DNA of 64,000 bases from JBBQWS01 sp038210415 (GCA_038210415.1 JBBQWS010000011.1:8880-72879), one strand, 5' to 3'. Shown: positions 40,840 to 49,980, numbered from the stretch's first letter. Notes: a model not told the origin generated them from the sequence alone. Program-made: numbers and translations.

Positions 40840-42786
40840 GTGTCGTATGACGCCTCGTCGATCACCGTGCTTGAGGGTCTGGACGCCGTCCGCAAACGTC
40901 CAGGCATGTACATCGGCTCGACGGGCGAGCGCGGGCTCCACCACATCGTCTACGAGGTGGTCGACAACTCCGTCGATGAGGCCCTGGCCGGCTACTGCGA
41001 CACCATCTCGGTGGTGCTCCAGGCCGATGGCGGGGTGCGGGTCGCCGACAACGGCCGAGGCATCCCGGTCGGCATCATGCCGAGCGAGAACCGGCCGGCC
41101 CTCGAGGTCGTGCTGACCGTCCTGCACGCGGGCGGCAAGTTCGGTGGTGGTGGTTACTCCGTCTCCGGCGGTCTGCACGGGGTCGGCATCTCTGTGGTCA
41201 ACGCGCTGTCCCGCGATCTCGACGTGGTCGTCCGGACCGACGGCGCGACCTTCACCCAGTCGTACGCGTACGGCGTTCCGACGGCGCCACTGGTCAAAGG
41301 CGAGCCGACCGAAGAGACCGGCACGCAGATCACGTTCTGGGCCGACGGCGACATCTTCGAGTCGACCGACTACGACTTCGACACCCTGTCCCTGCGCTTC
41401 CAGGAGATGGCGTTCCTCAACAAGGGGCTCAGCCTCTCGCTGCGCGACGAGCGGCCGGAGCACCCCGACGACGACGGCGGCGTGCGCGAGGTCGTCTACC
41501 AGTACCAGGACGGCATCACCGACTTCGTCCGGCACCTCAACAACGCCAAGGGCCCGGCGCACAAGAACATCATCGCGTTCGACTCCGAGGACACCGTGGC
41601 CCGGCTGTCGCTCGAGGTCGCGATGCAGTGGAACTCCGGCTTCTCCGAGTCGGTCTACACCTTCGCGAACACGATCAACACGCACGAGGGCGGGACCCAC
41701 GAGGAGGGCTTCCGGTCGGCGCTGACGACGCTGGTCAACAAGTTCTCCCGCGAGTGGGGGGTGCTCAAGGAGAAGGAGCCCAACCTCACCGGCGAGGACT
41801 GCCGCGAGGGGCTGACCGCGATCGTCTCGATCAAGCTGGGCGAGCCGCAGTTCGAGGGTCAGACCAAGACCAAGCTCGGCAACACCGAGGCCAAGGCCTT
41901 TGTGCAGAAGGTCTGCAACGACCAGCTCGGCGCGTGGTTCGAGCAGAATCCCACCGAGGGCAAGGAGATCGCGCGCAAGGCGGTCGCCGCCGCGAGCGCC
42001 CGCACCGCTGCCCGCAAGGCCCGCGACCTGGCCCGCGGCCGCAAGGGTCTGCTCGAGTCGGGCGGGCTTCCCGGCAAGCTTGCCGACTGCCAGTGGACCG
42101 ATCCGGTCAAGTGCGAGCTCTACATCGTCGAGGGCGACTCCGCCGGCGGCTCGGCCAAGGGCGGGCGCGACTCCCGCTTCCAGGCCATCCTGCCGATCCG
42201 GGGCAAGATCTTGAACGTCGAGAAGGCCCGCATCGACAAGGTGCTGCAGAACAACGAGGTGCAGGCGTTGATCTCGGCGCTGGGCACCGGCATCCACGAC
42301 GAGTTCGACCTGGCCCGGCTGCGGTATCACAAGATCATCCTGATGGCCGACGCCGACGTCGACGGCCAGCACATCCGCACGCTGCTGCTCACGTTCCTTT
42401 TCCGGTTCATGCGTCCGCTCGTCGAGGCTGGCAACGTCTACCTCGCCCAGCCGCCGCTCTACAAGATCAAGTGGCCCGGCAAGGAGCCGGTGCAGTACGC
42501 CTACTCGGACCGCGAGCGCGACGGCCTGATCCAGCTCGGTGTCGACAGCGGCAAGCGGCTGCCGAAGGAAGACGGCATCCAGCGGTTCAAGGGCCTCGGC
42601 GAGATGCCGGCCAAGGAGCTGTGGGAGACCACGATGGACCCCGATGCCCGGGTGCTCATGCAGGTCACCCTCGACGACGCGGCCGCAGCCGACAGCCTGT
42701 TCTCGATCCTGATGGGCGAGGACGTCGAGCAGCGGCGTTCGTTCATCCAGCGCAACGCGAAGGACGTCAGGTTCCTCGACATCTAG
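40840..42786 (+). CDS. gyrB: DNA gyrase subunit B
   Basis: GyrB supplies the ATPase that drives negative supercoiling. GTG 40840 (AGGAG at 9 bases) gives 648 residues. The GHKL domain shows EVVDNSVDEALAGY and DNGRGIPVG; the transducer contains the QTKTKLGN loop; the TOPRIM domain has EGDSAGGSAKGGRDSRFQ and DADVDGQHI. The C-terminal motif IQRFKGLGEMPAKELWETTM is intact. There is no long insertion. gyrA follows after 60 bases. Confidence 0.98.
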   Translation: MSYDASSITVLEGLDAVRKRPGMYIGSTGERGLHHIVYEVVDNSVDEALAGYCDTISVVLQADGGVRVADNGRGIPVGIMPSENRPALEVVLTVLHAGGKFGGGGYSVSGGLHGVGISVVNALSRDLDVVVRTDGATFTQSYAYGVPTAPLVKGEPTEETGTQITFWADGDIFESTDYDFDTLSLRFQEMAFLNKGLSLSLRDERPEHPDDDGGVREVVYQYQDGITDFVRHLNNAKGPAHKNIIAFDSEDTVARLSLEVAMQWNSGFSESVYTFANTINTHEGGTHEEGFRSALTTLVNKFSREWGVLKEKEPNLTGEDCREGLTAIVSIKLGEPQFEGQTKTKLGNTEAKAFVQKVCNDQLGAWFEQNPTEGKEIARKAVAAASARTAARKARDLARGRKGLLESGGLPGKLADCQWTDPVKCELYIVEGDSAGGSAKGGRDSRFQAILPIRGKILNVEKARIDKVLQNNEVQALISALGTGIHDEFDLARLRYHKIILMADADVDGQHIRTLLLTFLFRFMRPLVEAGNVYLAQPPLYKIKWPGKEPVQYAYSDRERDGLIQLGVDSGKRLPKEDGIQRFKGLGEMPAKELWETTMDPDARVLMQVTLDDAAAADSLFSILMGEDVEQRRSFIQRNAKDVRFLDI

Positions 42787-42846
42787 CCGGCGGCTCACCC
42801 CGTACCCCACCCCCGCGGTAAGCCGTTCGACGGAAGGACCAAGGCA

Positions 42847-45441
42847 GTGCCCGACGAGACCACCCCCCCGGCTCCCGACGAGACCGTTCCCGAGGTCATC
42901 ACCGACCGTGTCGAGCTGGTCGACATCCAGGTCGAGATGCAGCGCTCCTACCTCGACTACGCGATGAGCGTCATCGTCGGCCGGGCCTTGCCGGACGTCC
43001 GCGACGGCCTCAAACCGGTGCACCGCCGAGTGCTCTACGCGATGTACGACGGCGGCTACCGCCCGGACCGTGGGTACTCCAAGTGCGCCCGCGTCGTCGG
43101 GGCGGTCATGGGCGACTACCACCCGCACGGCGACTCCTCGATCTACGACGCCCTCGTCCGGCTGGCCCAGCCGTGGTCGCTGCGCTACCCGCTGATCGAC
43201 GGCAACGGAAACTTTGGCTCGCCGGGCAACGACCCGGCCGCGGCCATGCGCTACACCGAGTGCCGGCTCGACCCGCTGGCCATGGAGATGATGCGCGACA
43301 TCGACGAGGACACCGTCGACTTCTCGCCCAACTACGACGGCCGCGCGCAGGAGCCGAACGTCCTGCCGAGCCGGTTCCCCAACCTCCTCGTCAACGGTTC
43401 GTCCGGGATCGCCGTCGGCATGGCCACCAGCATCCCGCCGCACAACCTGCGCGAGGTGGCGTCGGGCGTCCTGTGGTACCTCGAGAACCCTGCTGCTTCG
43501 TCTGAGGAGCTGCTCGATGCGCTGCTCGAGCGGATCAAGGGCCCCGACTTCCCGACCCGCGGCCTGATCGTCGGCCGTCGCGGCATCGACGAGGCCTACC
43601 GCACCGGGCGCGGCTCGATCACCATGCGCGCCGTGGTGGAGGTCGAGGAGATCAACAACCGCGCCTGCCTGGTGATCACCGAGCTGCCCTTCCAGGTCAA
43701 CCCCGACAACCTCGCGCTCAAGATCGCCGACCTCGTCAAGGACGGCAAGATCGGCGGCATCGCCGACGTCCGGGACGAGGGCAACGAGCGCAAGGGCCAG
43801 CGGCTCGTCATCGTGCTCAAGCGCGACGCCGTCGCCAAGGTCGTGCTGAACAACCTCTACAAGCACACACAGCTGCAGGACACGTTCGGCTGCAACATGC
43901 TGGCCCTGGTCGACGGGGTGCCGCGCACGTTGCGGCTCGACGAGTTCGTCCGCGCGTACGTCGTCCACCAGGTCGAGGTCATCCGGCGGCGCACCGCGTA
44001 CCGCCTGCGCAAGGCCGAGGAGCGCGCCCACATCCTGCGCGGGCTGGCGAAAGCGCTCGACCAGCTCGACGCGGTGATCGCGCTCATCCGCAGCTCGCCG
44101 TCCGCCGACGAGGCCCGCGGCGGGCTGATCTCCCTGCTCGACATCGACGAGCTGCAGGCCAACGCGATCCTCGACATGCAGCTGCGCCGGCTGGCGGCCC
44201 TCGAACGGCAACGGATCATTGACACCCTGGCCGAGATCGAGGCCGAGATCGCCGAGCTCAGCGCGATCCTGGCCAGCGACGAGCGGCAGCGTTCCATCGT
44301 CGCGGAGGAGCTCACCACCCTCGTCGAGAAGTACGGCGACGAGCGGCGCACCCGGATCATCGGGGCCGAGGGCGAGATGTCCATGGAGGACCTCATCGCC
44401 GAGGAAGACGTCGTCGTGACGATCACGCGCGGCGGCTATGCCAAGCGCACCAAGGCCGACCTGTACCGCCTGCAGCGGCGCGGCGGCAAGGGCGTTCGCG
44501 GGGCCCAGCTTCGTGAGGACGACCTGGTCGAGCAGTTCTTCGTCACGACGACGCACGACTGGATCCTGTTCTTCACGAACATGGGCCGGGTCTACCGTGC
44601 GAAGGCGTACGAGCTGCCCGAGCTCGGGCGCGACGCCAAGGGCCAGCATGTCGCGAACCTGCTCGCGTTCCAGCCCGACGAGCGGATCGCCGAGGTGCTC
44701 GACCTGCGCGACTACTCCGTCGCGCCCAACCTGGTGCTGGCGACCAAGCACGGCTTGGTGAAGAAGACCCGGCTGCTCGACTACGACTCCAACCGCAGCG
44801 GCGGGGTCATCGCGATCAACCTGCGTGACGACGACGAGCTCATCGCCGCGCGGCTGGTCGGGCACGCCGACGACCTGTTGCTGGTGAGCCGTCGCGGCCA
44901 GTCGGTGCGCTTCACCGCCGACAACGACAGCCTGCGCCCGATGGGCCGGGCCACCTCCGGCGTGATCGGGATGCGGTTCCGCGGCGACGACGAGCTGCTC
45001 GCGATGGACGTCGTCCGCGACGGAGGGTCGGCGCTGCTGACCGTCACCGACGGCGGCTACGCCAAGCGCACCCCGCTCGAGGCCTGGACGCCCAAGGGCC
45101 GCGGCGGCCTGGGCGTCATCGCGATGCGCATCGTCGAGGAACGCGGGTCGCTCGTGGGCGCGATGGTCGTCAACGAGGGGGACGAGGTGATGGCGATAAC
45201 GGCGGCCGGTGGGGTGATCCGGACCCCGATCAACACCGACTCGCTGCGGCTGACGTCGCGCGACACCATGGGCGTGCGCTTGATGAACCTCGGCGAGGGT
45301 GACACCGTCGTGGCTGTGGCGCACAACGCTGAGAGCGATGACGACGACGACAGCGAGGACACGGACTACTCCGGCGAGTCGGTCGAGGTCGAGGTGACGC
45401 CTGCAGATGCGCCGGCGGTCGAGCCCGAGGCGAGCTCGTGA
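42847..45441 (+). CDS. gyrA: DNA gyrase subunit A
   Basis: GyrA cuts and rejoins DNA. The 864 residues hold the catalytic Tyr in AAMRYTECR (Y136) and the quinolone-binding region YHPHGDSSIYDALVRL. Here Ser97 and Asp101 fill the positions of E. coli Ser83 and Asp87, whereas mycobacteria carry Ala at the former, so a quinolone-sensitive type is predicted. The C-terminal beta-pinwheel has the GyrA-box-like QRRGGKGVRGAQL. The tail after about 830 is acidic. GTG start; the end overlaps the DUF3566 gene by 4 bases. Confidence 0.98.
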   Translation: MPDETTPPAPDETVPEVITDRVELVDIQVEMQRSYLDYAMSVIVGRALPDVRDGLKPVHRRVLYAMYDGGYRPDRGYSKCARVVGAVMGDYHPHGDSSIYDALVRLAQPWSLRYPLIDGNGNFGSPGNDPAAAMRYTECRLDPLAMEMMRDIDEDTVDFSPNYDGRAQEPNVLPSRFPNLLVNGSSGIAVGMATSIPPHNLREVASGVLWYLENPAASSEELLDALLERIKGPDFPTRGLIVGRRGIDEAYRTGRGSITMRAVVEVEEINNRACLVITELPFQVNPDNLALKIADLVKDGKIGGIADVRDEGNERKGQRLVIVLKRDAVAKVVLNNLYKHTQLQDTFGCNMLALVDGVPRTLRLDEFVRAYVVHQVEVIRRRTAYRLRKAEERAHILRGLAKALDQLDAVIALIRSSPSADEARGGLISLLDIDELQANAILDMQLRRLAALERQRIIDTLAEIEAEIAELSAILASDERQRSIVAEELTTLVEKYGDERRTRIIGAEGEMSMEDLIAEEDVVVTITRGGYAKRTKADLYRLQRRGGKGVRGAQLREDDLVEQFFVTTTHDWILFFTNMGRVYRAKAYELPELGRDAKGQHVANLLAFQPDERIAEVLDLRDYSVAPNLVLATKHGLVKKTRLLDYDSNRSGGVIAINLRDDDELIAARLVGHADDLLLVSRRGQSVRFTADNDSLRPMGRATSGVIGMRFRGDDELLAMDVVRDGGSALLTVTDGGYAKRTPLEAWTPKGRGGLGVIAMRIVEERGSLVGAMVVNEGDEVMAITAAGGVIRTPINTDSLRLTSRDTMGVRLMNLGEGDTVVAVAHNAESDDDDDSEDTDYSGESVEVEVTPADAPAVEPEASS

Positions 45442-45866
45442 CGGCCGGCCCGACCACCGATCGGGGCACCGTGGTCGCGCCAACCAACAAGCCCGTCGCC
45501 TCGGTGCGCCGGGCCCGCGTCGCGATCACCAAGGTCGACCCGTGGTCGGTGATGAAGCTGTCGTTCGTCCTGTCGATCGGGCTCGGCGTGGTCACCGTGG
45601 TCGCGGTCACGCTGCTCTACGGCGTGCTGGCCGCCACGGGCACGTTCGACGCACTGAGCAAGACGATCGGCAGCGTGGCCGGCAACGACACCGGCTTCCG
45701 GATCGAAGACGTCATCTCGATGCAGGTCGTGGTGCGCTACTCCACCGTGATCGCGCTGATCGATGTCGTGCTCATCACGGCGCTGGCGACCCTCGGGTCG
45801 TTCCTGTTCAACCTCACCACCGGCCTGGTGGGAGGGATCGACATCACCCTGACCGAGTCCGACTGA
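45438..45866 (+). CDS. DUF3566 membrane protein downstream of gyrA
   Basis: This 142-residue protein is the usual gyrA partner in actinobacteria (position of Rv0007). It has two membrane segments (about 38-62, LSFVLSIGLGVVTVVAVTLLYG, and 98-125, VIALIDVVLITALATLGSFL). A soluble loop lies between them. The cytoplasmic N-terminus is short here. GTG 45438 overlaps gyrA. Its function is not known. Confidence 0.9.
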   Translation: MTAGPTTDRGTVVAPTNKPVASVRRARVAITKVDPWSVMKLSFVLSIGLGVVTVVAVTLLYGVLAATGTFDALSKTIGSVAGNDTGFRIEDVISMQVVVRYSTVIALIDVVLITALATLGSFLFNLTTGLVGGIDITLTESD

Positions 45867-45871
45867 CCTGG

Positions 45872-45901
45872 TTGGGTGGGTCGTCGCAGGTCAGGTAACC
45901 T
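45872..45901 (+). promoter_or_regulatory. Promoter of the tRNA-Ile / DLW-39 / tRNA-Ala group
   Basis: TTGGGT (45872-45877), 18 bases, TAACCT (45896-45901) precedes tRNA-Ile by 22 bases. The spacing is normal for a housekeeping promoter and short enough for a stable-RNA transcript. Confidence 0.5.
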
Positions 45902-45923
45902 GTCGTTCGCGCTGCGGCGCACG

Positions 45924-45997
45924 GGGCCTATAGCTCAGACGGTTAGAGCGCTTCCCTGATAAGGAAGAGGCCGGAGGTTCAAGTCCTCCTAGGCCCA
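45924..45997 (+). tRNA. tRNA-Ile (anticodon GAT)
   Basis: Acceptor GGGCCTA pairs with TAGGCCC. The D arm (GCTC...GAGC), anticodon stem CTTCC/GGAAG with loop CTGATAA, and T arm GGAGG-TTCAAGT-CCTCC are all present. The anticodon is GAT. The CCA end is not encoded. Ile next to gyrA and followed by Ala is the standard actinobacterial order. Confidence 0.97.
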
Positions 45998-46085
45998 CCC
46001 CGCATCACCGCGCTGGCCGCGGCACGCCGGAGGTCCCGACCCGCCGACTATGCTGGCCCCCAAGGACTCGATGAGAGGGACGACC

Positions 46086-46214
46086 GTGAAGAAGATTGTT
46101 CTGCTCGGGCTGGCAGGGGCGGCTGGCTTCTTCGCGTGGAAGAAGGTCCAGAGCGACAAGCAGGAGCAGGACCTGTGGACCGAGGCGACGAACGAGGCCG
46201 CCGACCTTCGCTAG
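46086..46214 (+). CDS. DLW-39 family small protein (42 residues)
   Basis: This small gene lies between the two tRNAs. GTG 46086 has GAGAGGGA 5 bases upstream, and TATGCT at 46050-46055 may be its own -10 box. The product has a hydrophobic start (KKIVLLGLAGAAGFFAWKKV) and the family ending with DLWTEAT followed by NEAADLR. Such DLW-39 proteins are actinobacterial and of unknown function; a membrane-associated micropeptide is likely. Confidence 0.88.
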   Translation: MKKIVLLGLAGAAGFFAWKKVQSDKQEQDLWTEATNEAADLR

Positions 46215-46242
46215 TCCGCACCTTGCGCCACGCACGACTCCA

Positions 46243-46315
46243 GGGGACGTAGCTCAATTGGCAGAGCACTGCCTTTGCAAGGCAGGGGTTAGGGGTTCGA
46301 TTCCCCTCGTCTCCA
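46243..46315 (+). tRNA. tRNA-Ala (anticodon TGC)
   Basis: Acceptor GGGGACG pairs with CGTCTCC (one G-T pair). The anticodon stem CTGCC/GGCAG encloses TTTGCAA with anticodon TGC, and the T arm is AGGGG-TTCGATT-CCCCT. The discriminator is A and the CCA end is not encoded. Confidence 0.97.
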
Positions 46316-46388
46316 CCGCCGCTCGTCAGAGCCCACTGATTCCGCGCGACGACTGGCCCGATGGCGGCTCAAGCGGCAGGCTTTGGTC

Positions 46389-46895
46389 ATGCGCGTACGC
46401 GTGACGCTCGGTGACCTGGCGCAGACGCCGGCCGATGCCATCGTGCGCGCGACCGTCCCCCGGTTCGAGGTCGCCACCAACGAGCCTCTGCTCTCCGCGG
46501 CCGGCCCGCAGGTTGCCAGCGCGTGCGACGAGCTCCGCCGGCTCGTCTACCCTCAGGGCCTGCCGATCGGCGAGGCCGTCTCGACCTCAGCGGGTGACCT
46601 GCCGGCGCGGTGGCTGATCCACGTCGCCGTACCTCTGTTCACGGTCCGCGCCGATCACGAGTACCTCTACACCGCCGCGTACCGGTCGGCCCTGCGGGTC
46701 GCCGACGAGCTCGGTGCGCGGACGCTGGCCGTGCAACCGTTCGGCTCGACGCATCCGTACTGGCCGCTGGACCAGGCGATCCGCTGCACGTTCAGCACCC
46801 TCCTCGGTACGCCGACCGTTGTGCGCGAGGTCCTGCTGGTGCTCAAGACCGCGGCGGCGTGCGAGGCCTACGCCGAGGCGCTCGCCCGACAGTAG
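46389..46895 (+). CDS. Macro-domain-like protein
   Basis: The 168-residue protein follows the macro domain order: VTLGDLAQTPADAIVRATV (first strand and loop), AAGPQVASACDEL, GEAVSTSAGDLPARWLIHVAVP, then YLYTAAYRSALRVADELGARTLAVQPFG. The ADP-ribose-binding N-A-A-N is replaced by R-A-T-V and the Gly-rich catalytic loop is missing, so ADP-ribose hydrolysis is doubtful. It may bind a nucleotide or be a scaffold. ATG 46389 is used (TTG 46383 is also in frame). It sits between tRNA-Ala and ppiA, where other actinobacteria carry unrelated genes. Confidence 0.7.
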   Translation: MRVRVTLGDLAQTPADAIVRATVPRFEVATNEPLLSAAGPQVASACDELRRLVYPQGLPIGEAVSTSAGDLPARWLIHVAVPLFTVRADHEYLYTAAYRSALRVADELGARTLAVQPFGSTHPYWPLDQAIRCTFSTLLGTPTVVREVLLVLKTAAACEAYAEALARQ

Positions 46896-46958
46896 GCATC
46901 CGGCGTCGGCATGGCAGGATCGTGGGGTACGCGTGCGCACATCATCGAAGGAGCCTTC

Positions 46959-47489
46959 GTGGCCGAGCAGCTGTTTGCGACCCTGAACACCAACCACGGC
47001 GCCATCCGGATCCAGCTGTTCCCGGACCACGCCCCCAAGACCGTGCGCAACTTCGTCGAGCTGGCCGAGGGCGGCCGCGAGTGGACCCACCCGGGCACCG
47101 GCGCGAAGAGCTCCACGCCGCTGTACGACGGCACGAAGTTCCACCGCGTGATCCCGGGCTTCATGATCCATGGCGGCGACCCGATGGGCAGCGGCATGGG
47201 CGGGCCGGGCTACAAGTTCCCCGACGAGTTCCACCCCGAGCTCGGCTTCGACCGACCGTACCTCCTGGCCATGGCGAACTCCGGCCCCAACACCAACGGC
47301 TCGCAGTTCTTCGTGACCGTCGGCGCCACGACCTGGCTGAACTTCAAGCACACGATCTTCGGAGAGGTGGCCGACGCGGCGAGCCGCGCGGTCGTCGACA
47401 GCATCGCGGGGACCCCGACCGGTCGCGGCGACGTGCCGGTGGAGCCCGTGGTCGTCGAGTCGGTCACCATCGAACGCGTCGAGACCTGA
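46959..47489 (+). CDS. ppiA: Peptidyl-prolyl cis-trans isomerase, cyclophilin type
   Basis: Cyclophilin speeds proline isomerisation during folding. GTG 46959 after AAGGAG gives 176 residues. The active site shows FHRVIPGFMIHGGDP (catalytic Arg), MANSGPNTNGSQFFV and the Trp in TTWLNFKHTIFG. No signal peptide is present, so it is cytoplasmic. Position corresponds to mycobacterial ppiA. Confidence 0.96.
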   Translation: MAEQLFATLNTNHGAIRIQLFPDHAPKTVRNFVELAEGGREWTHPGTGAKSSTPLYDGTKFHRVIPGFMIHGGDPMGSGMGGPGYKFPDEFHPELGFDRPYLLAMANSGPNTNGSQFFVTVGATTWLNFKHTIFGEVADAASRAVVDSIAGTPTGRGDVPVEPVVVESVTIERVET

Positions 47490-47501
47490 GCCAGGGCCTC
47501 G

Positions 47502-48422
47502 GTGAGCGGAAGCTCGATGGAGCCCGCGGAGTCCGCCGCTCCGCAGCGGTCGGTCTGCTACCGCCACTCTGACCGCGAGACGTACATCCGGTGCGGGCGG
47601 TGCGACCGGCTGATCTGTCCCGACTGCATGACCAGTGCGTCGGTGGGCTTCCAGTGCCCCGAGTGCGTGCACGACGGGAAGACTTCGGTGCGGCAGGCCC
47701 GCACCGTCTTCGGAGCCGACGCGTCGGTCCGCCGGGCGATCGTCACCGAGACCCTCGTCGCGGCGTGCGTCGCCTGCTACGCCCTGCAGATCGCCATCCC
47801 GACGTTCACGGCTCGGTTCGAGCTGTCGGGGCTGCGGATCGCGAATGGCGACTGGTGGCGGTTGTTCACCGGCGGCTTCCTGCACGGGGGCCTGATCCAC
47901 CTCGCGTTCAACATGTGGGCGCTGCTCCTCGTGGGACGACAGCTGGAGCTCCAGCTCGGCCGGGTGCGGTTCGGTGCGCTGTACGCCGTGTCGTTGCTGG
48001 CCGGCTCCACGGCGTCGTACGTCTTCAGCCCGGCCACCTACCTGGGCGTCGGGGCGTCGGGGGCGATCTTCGGCCTGTTCGGTGGGCTGATCGTGGTCGC
48101 GCGCCGGATGAATTGGCAGCTGAACGCCTTGGTCGGCCTGGTGCTGGTCAACTTCCTGATCCCCTTCGTCGTGCCGAACGTCGACTGGCGGGCGCACGTC
48201 GGTGGGCTCGTCGCGGGGCTCGTGCTGACCACGGCGTTCGCCTACTCCCCGGCAGGGCTACGCATCGTGCTGCCCGCGGTGGTGATCGCGGTCGTCAGCG
48301 TCGGTTGTGCCGTCGCGGTGACCCAGCGGTCGCAGGCGATCCGCAACGACCCCGAGTTCGCGTTCGTCTTCGAGTCGCCGGACCAGTACCTCCCGCTGCA
48401 GGAGTACCGCCCGTTCCCCTGA
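47502..48422 (+). CDS. Rhomboid family intramembrane serine protease with N-terminal zinc-binding motif
   Basis: The 306-residue protein begins with a B-box-like zinc motif (CYRHSDRETYIRCGRCDRL, then CPDC and CPEC, residues 19-56). A rhomboid domain with six or seven membrane segments follows. The catalytic Ser is in VGASGAIFG and the His in WRAHVGG; GGFLHGGLIHLAFNMWALL gives the His/Asn motif of helix 2. It cuts membrane proteins inside the bilayer; targets are unknown. GTG 47502 or ATG 47517 may start it. The C-terminal tail is short and outside the last helix. Confidence 0.92.
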   Translation: MSGSSMEPAESAAPQRSVCYRHSDRETYIRCGRCDRLICPDCMTSASVGFQCPECVHDGKTSVRQARTVFGADASVRRAIVTETLVAACVACYALQIAIPTFTARFELSGLRIANGDWWRLFTGGFLHGGLIHLAFNMWALLLVGRQLELQLGRVRFGALYAVSLLAGSTASYVFSPATYLGVGASGAIFGLFGGLIVVARRMNWQLNALVGLVLVNFLIPFVVPNVDWRAHVGGLVAGLVLTTAFAYSPAGLRIVLPAVVIAVVSVGCAVAVTQRSQAIRNDPEFAFVFESPDQYLPLQEYRPFP

Positions 48423-48447
48423 CCGACCAACCCTCTTGGAGGTTGTC

Positions 48448-49617
48448 ATGCGTGACGCCGTGATCGTCGCCGCGGTTCGGACGCCGGTAGGTCGGCGCGG
48501 CGGGGTCCTGGCCGCGGTGCACCCGGTCGACCTCTCCGCGACCGTGCTGCGAGCGCTCGTCGAGCGCACCGGTATCGACCCGGGCCTGGTGGACGACGTC
48601 ATCTGGGGCTGCGTGTCGCAGGTGGGCGAGCAGACCTTCAATATCGGGCGGAGCGCGGTGCTCGCCGCCGGTTGGCCCGAGTCCGTCCCCGCCACGACGG
48701 TCGATCGACAGTGCGGTTCGTCGCAGCAGGCGGTCGCGTTCGCCGCGGCCGGGCTGATCGCGGGGCAGTACGACGTCGTCGTGGCTGGTGGCGTCGAGGT
48801 GATGTCGCGGGTGCCGCTGGGGTCGTCTGCCGGCGTGGGTGGAATGCCGTTCGGCGAGACGGTGCTGGCCCGCTATGCCGACGAGCTGGGCGCCGCCGGC
48901 ACTCCGATGTTCAACCAGGGGGTCAGCGCGGAGATGATCGCCGCGCAGTGGGGTCAGACCCGCGAGCAGCTCGACGCGTTCGCCCTTCGCTCGCACGAGC
49001 GGGCCGCCCGGGCCATCGACGAAGGGCGTTTCGCCGGGCAGATCGTGCCGGTGACCCTGCCCGATGGCACGGTCGTCGACACCGACCAGGGCGTACGCCG
49101 CGGCGGCACGCTCGGGTCGATGGCCGCGCTGCCGACCCCGTTCCGGCCGGACGGCGTCGTGACCGCAGGCTCGTCGTCGCAGATCTCGGACGGCTCGGCC
49201 GCCCTGCTTCTGATGACGTCCGAACGCGCCGGACAGCTCGGCCTGACGCCCCTGGCCCGGGTGCACAGCACGGTGGTGGTCGGCGCCGACCCGGTGCTGA
49301 TGCTGACCGCCCCGATGCCGGCCACGACCGCCGTGCTCAAGAAGGCGGGGTTGGCCCTGGACGACATCGGTGCGTTCGAGGTCAACGAGGCGTTCGCCCC
49401 GGTGCCGCTGGCCTGGCTGGCCGACACGGGCGCCGATCCCGACCGGCTGAACGTCAACGGTGGGGCGATCGCGCTGGGGCACCCGCTGGGCGGCTCCGGT
49501 GCCCGGCTGATGACGACCCTGCTGCACCACCTGGTCGACGACGGGCTGCAGTACGGGCTGCAGACCATGTGCGAAGGCGGCGGGCTCGCCAACGCGACCA
49601 TCCTGGAACGGCTCTGA
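48448..49617 (+). CDS. Acetyl-CoA acetyltransferase (thiolase)
   Basis: This 389-residue thiolase condenses or cleaves acyl-CoA units. The acylated Cys lies in DRQCGSSQQAV (C89), the catalytic His in GGAIALGHPLGGSG and the second Cys in MCEGGGLANATI. ATG 48448 has TTGGAGG upstream. The family includes FadA-type degradative and biosynthetic members, which sequence alone does not separate. Genes at this site are not conserved among actinobacteria. Confidence 0.92.
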   Translation: MRDAVIVAAVRTPVGRRGGVLAAVHPVDLSATVLRALVERTGIDPGLVDDVIWGCVSQVGEQTFNIGRSAVLAAGWPESVPATTVDRQCGSSQQAVAFAAAGLIAGQYDVVVAGGVEVMSRVPLGSSAGVGGMPFGETVLARYADELGAAGTPMFNQGVSAEMIAAQWGQTREQLDAFALRSHERAARAIDEGRFAGQIVPVTLPDGTVVDTDQGVRRGGTLGSMAALPTPFRPDGVVTAGSSSQISDGSAALLLMTSERAGQLGLTPLARVHSTVVVGADPVLMLTAPMPATTAVLKKAGLALDDIGAFEVNEAFAPVPLAWLADTGADPDRLNVNGGAIALGHPLGGSGARLMTTLLHHLVDDGLQYGLQTMCEGGGLANATILERL

Positions 49618-49636
49618 CGCTCGTGCGCGGCCCGAG

Positions 49637-49667
49637 TTGTCCACACTGGGGACAAGCCATGTGGAGA
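49637..49667. promoter_or_regulatory. Perfect DnaA box with adjacent weak box, far from oriC
   Basis: In the 74-base gap between the convergent thiolase and crgA genes, TTGTCCACA (49637-49645) is a perfect actinobacterial DnaA box. TGTGGAGAA (49661-49669 region) is a weaker inverted one. TTGTCC also pairs with GGACAA a few bases on, so the site could equally be a small shared terminator hairpin. Confidence 0.5.
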
Positions 49668-49691
49668 ACTACACCGGTGTAAGTCCGCGGG

Positions 49692-49952
49692 CTACTTCCA
49701 GCGGGTGGCGGTGAGGAACCCGGCGCCGAGCAGGCCGAACCCGATCACGATGTTCCAGTTGCCGAGGCTGGTGCCCGGGATCACGGTGCCCGCGATGTAG
49801 AACGTCACGATCCAGATGAGTCCCAGGATGAAGAACGTCACCATGAGCGGCGCCACCCAGCGCCCGCTGACCCGCTGGGACAGCGGCACCGCCTTGGTCG
49901 GCGGCGTGAAGTTCGCCTTGCGTCGGATTCGCGACTTCGGCACGGCGGACAC
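49692..49952 (-). CDS. crgA: Cell division protein CrgA
   Basis: CrgA is a small septal protein that links FtsZ, FtsQ, FtsI and other divisome parts. The 86 residues start with the basic family segment PKSRIRRKANFTPP and contain two membrane helices (about 34-54, VAPLMVTFFILGLIWIVTFYI, and 68-82). GTG 49952 follows GAGGAGT. It is divergent from the DUF881 gene, the standard arrangement. Confidence 0.95.
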   Translation of the reverse strand: MSAVPKSRIRRKANFTPPTKAVPLSQRVSGRWVAPLMVTFFILGLIWIVTFYIAGTVIPGTSLGNWNIVIGFGLLGAGFLTATRWK

Positions 49953-49980
49953 TCCTCAAAGAATGGGCTCTGGCGTCCGT

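Noticed and set aside
40648..45483. A 1611-residue open frame on the minus strand across gyrB and gyrA
   Set aside because: It is the antisense shadow of two certain genes, caused by high GC at third positions; the product is His/Asp/Val-rich with no domain.
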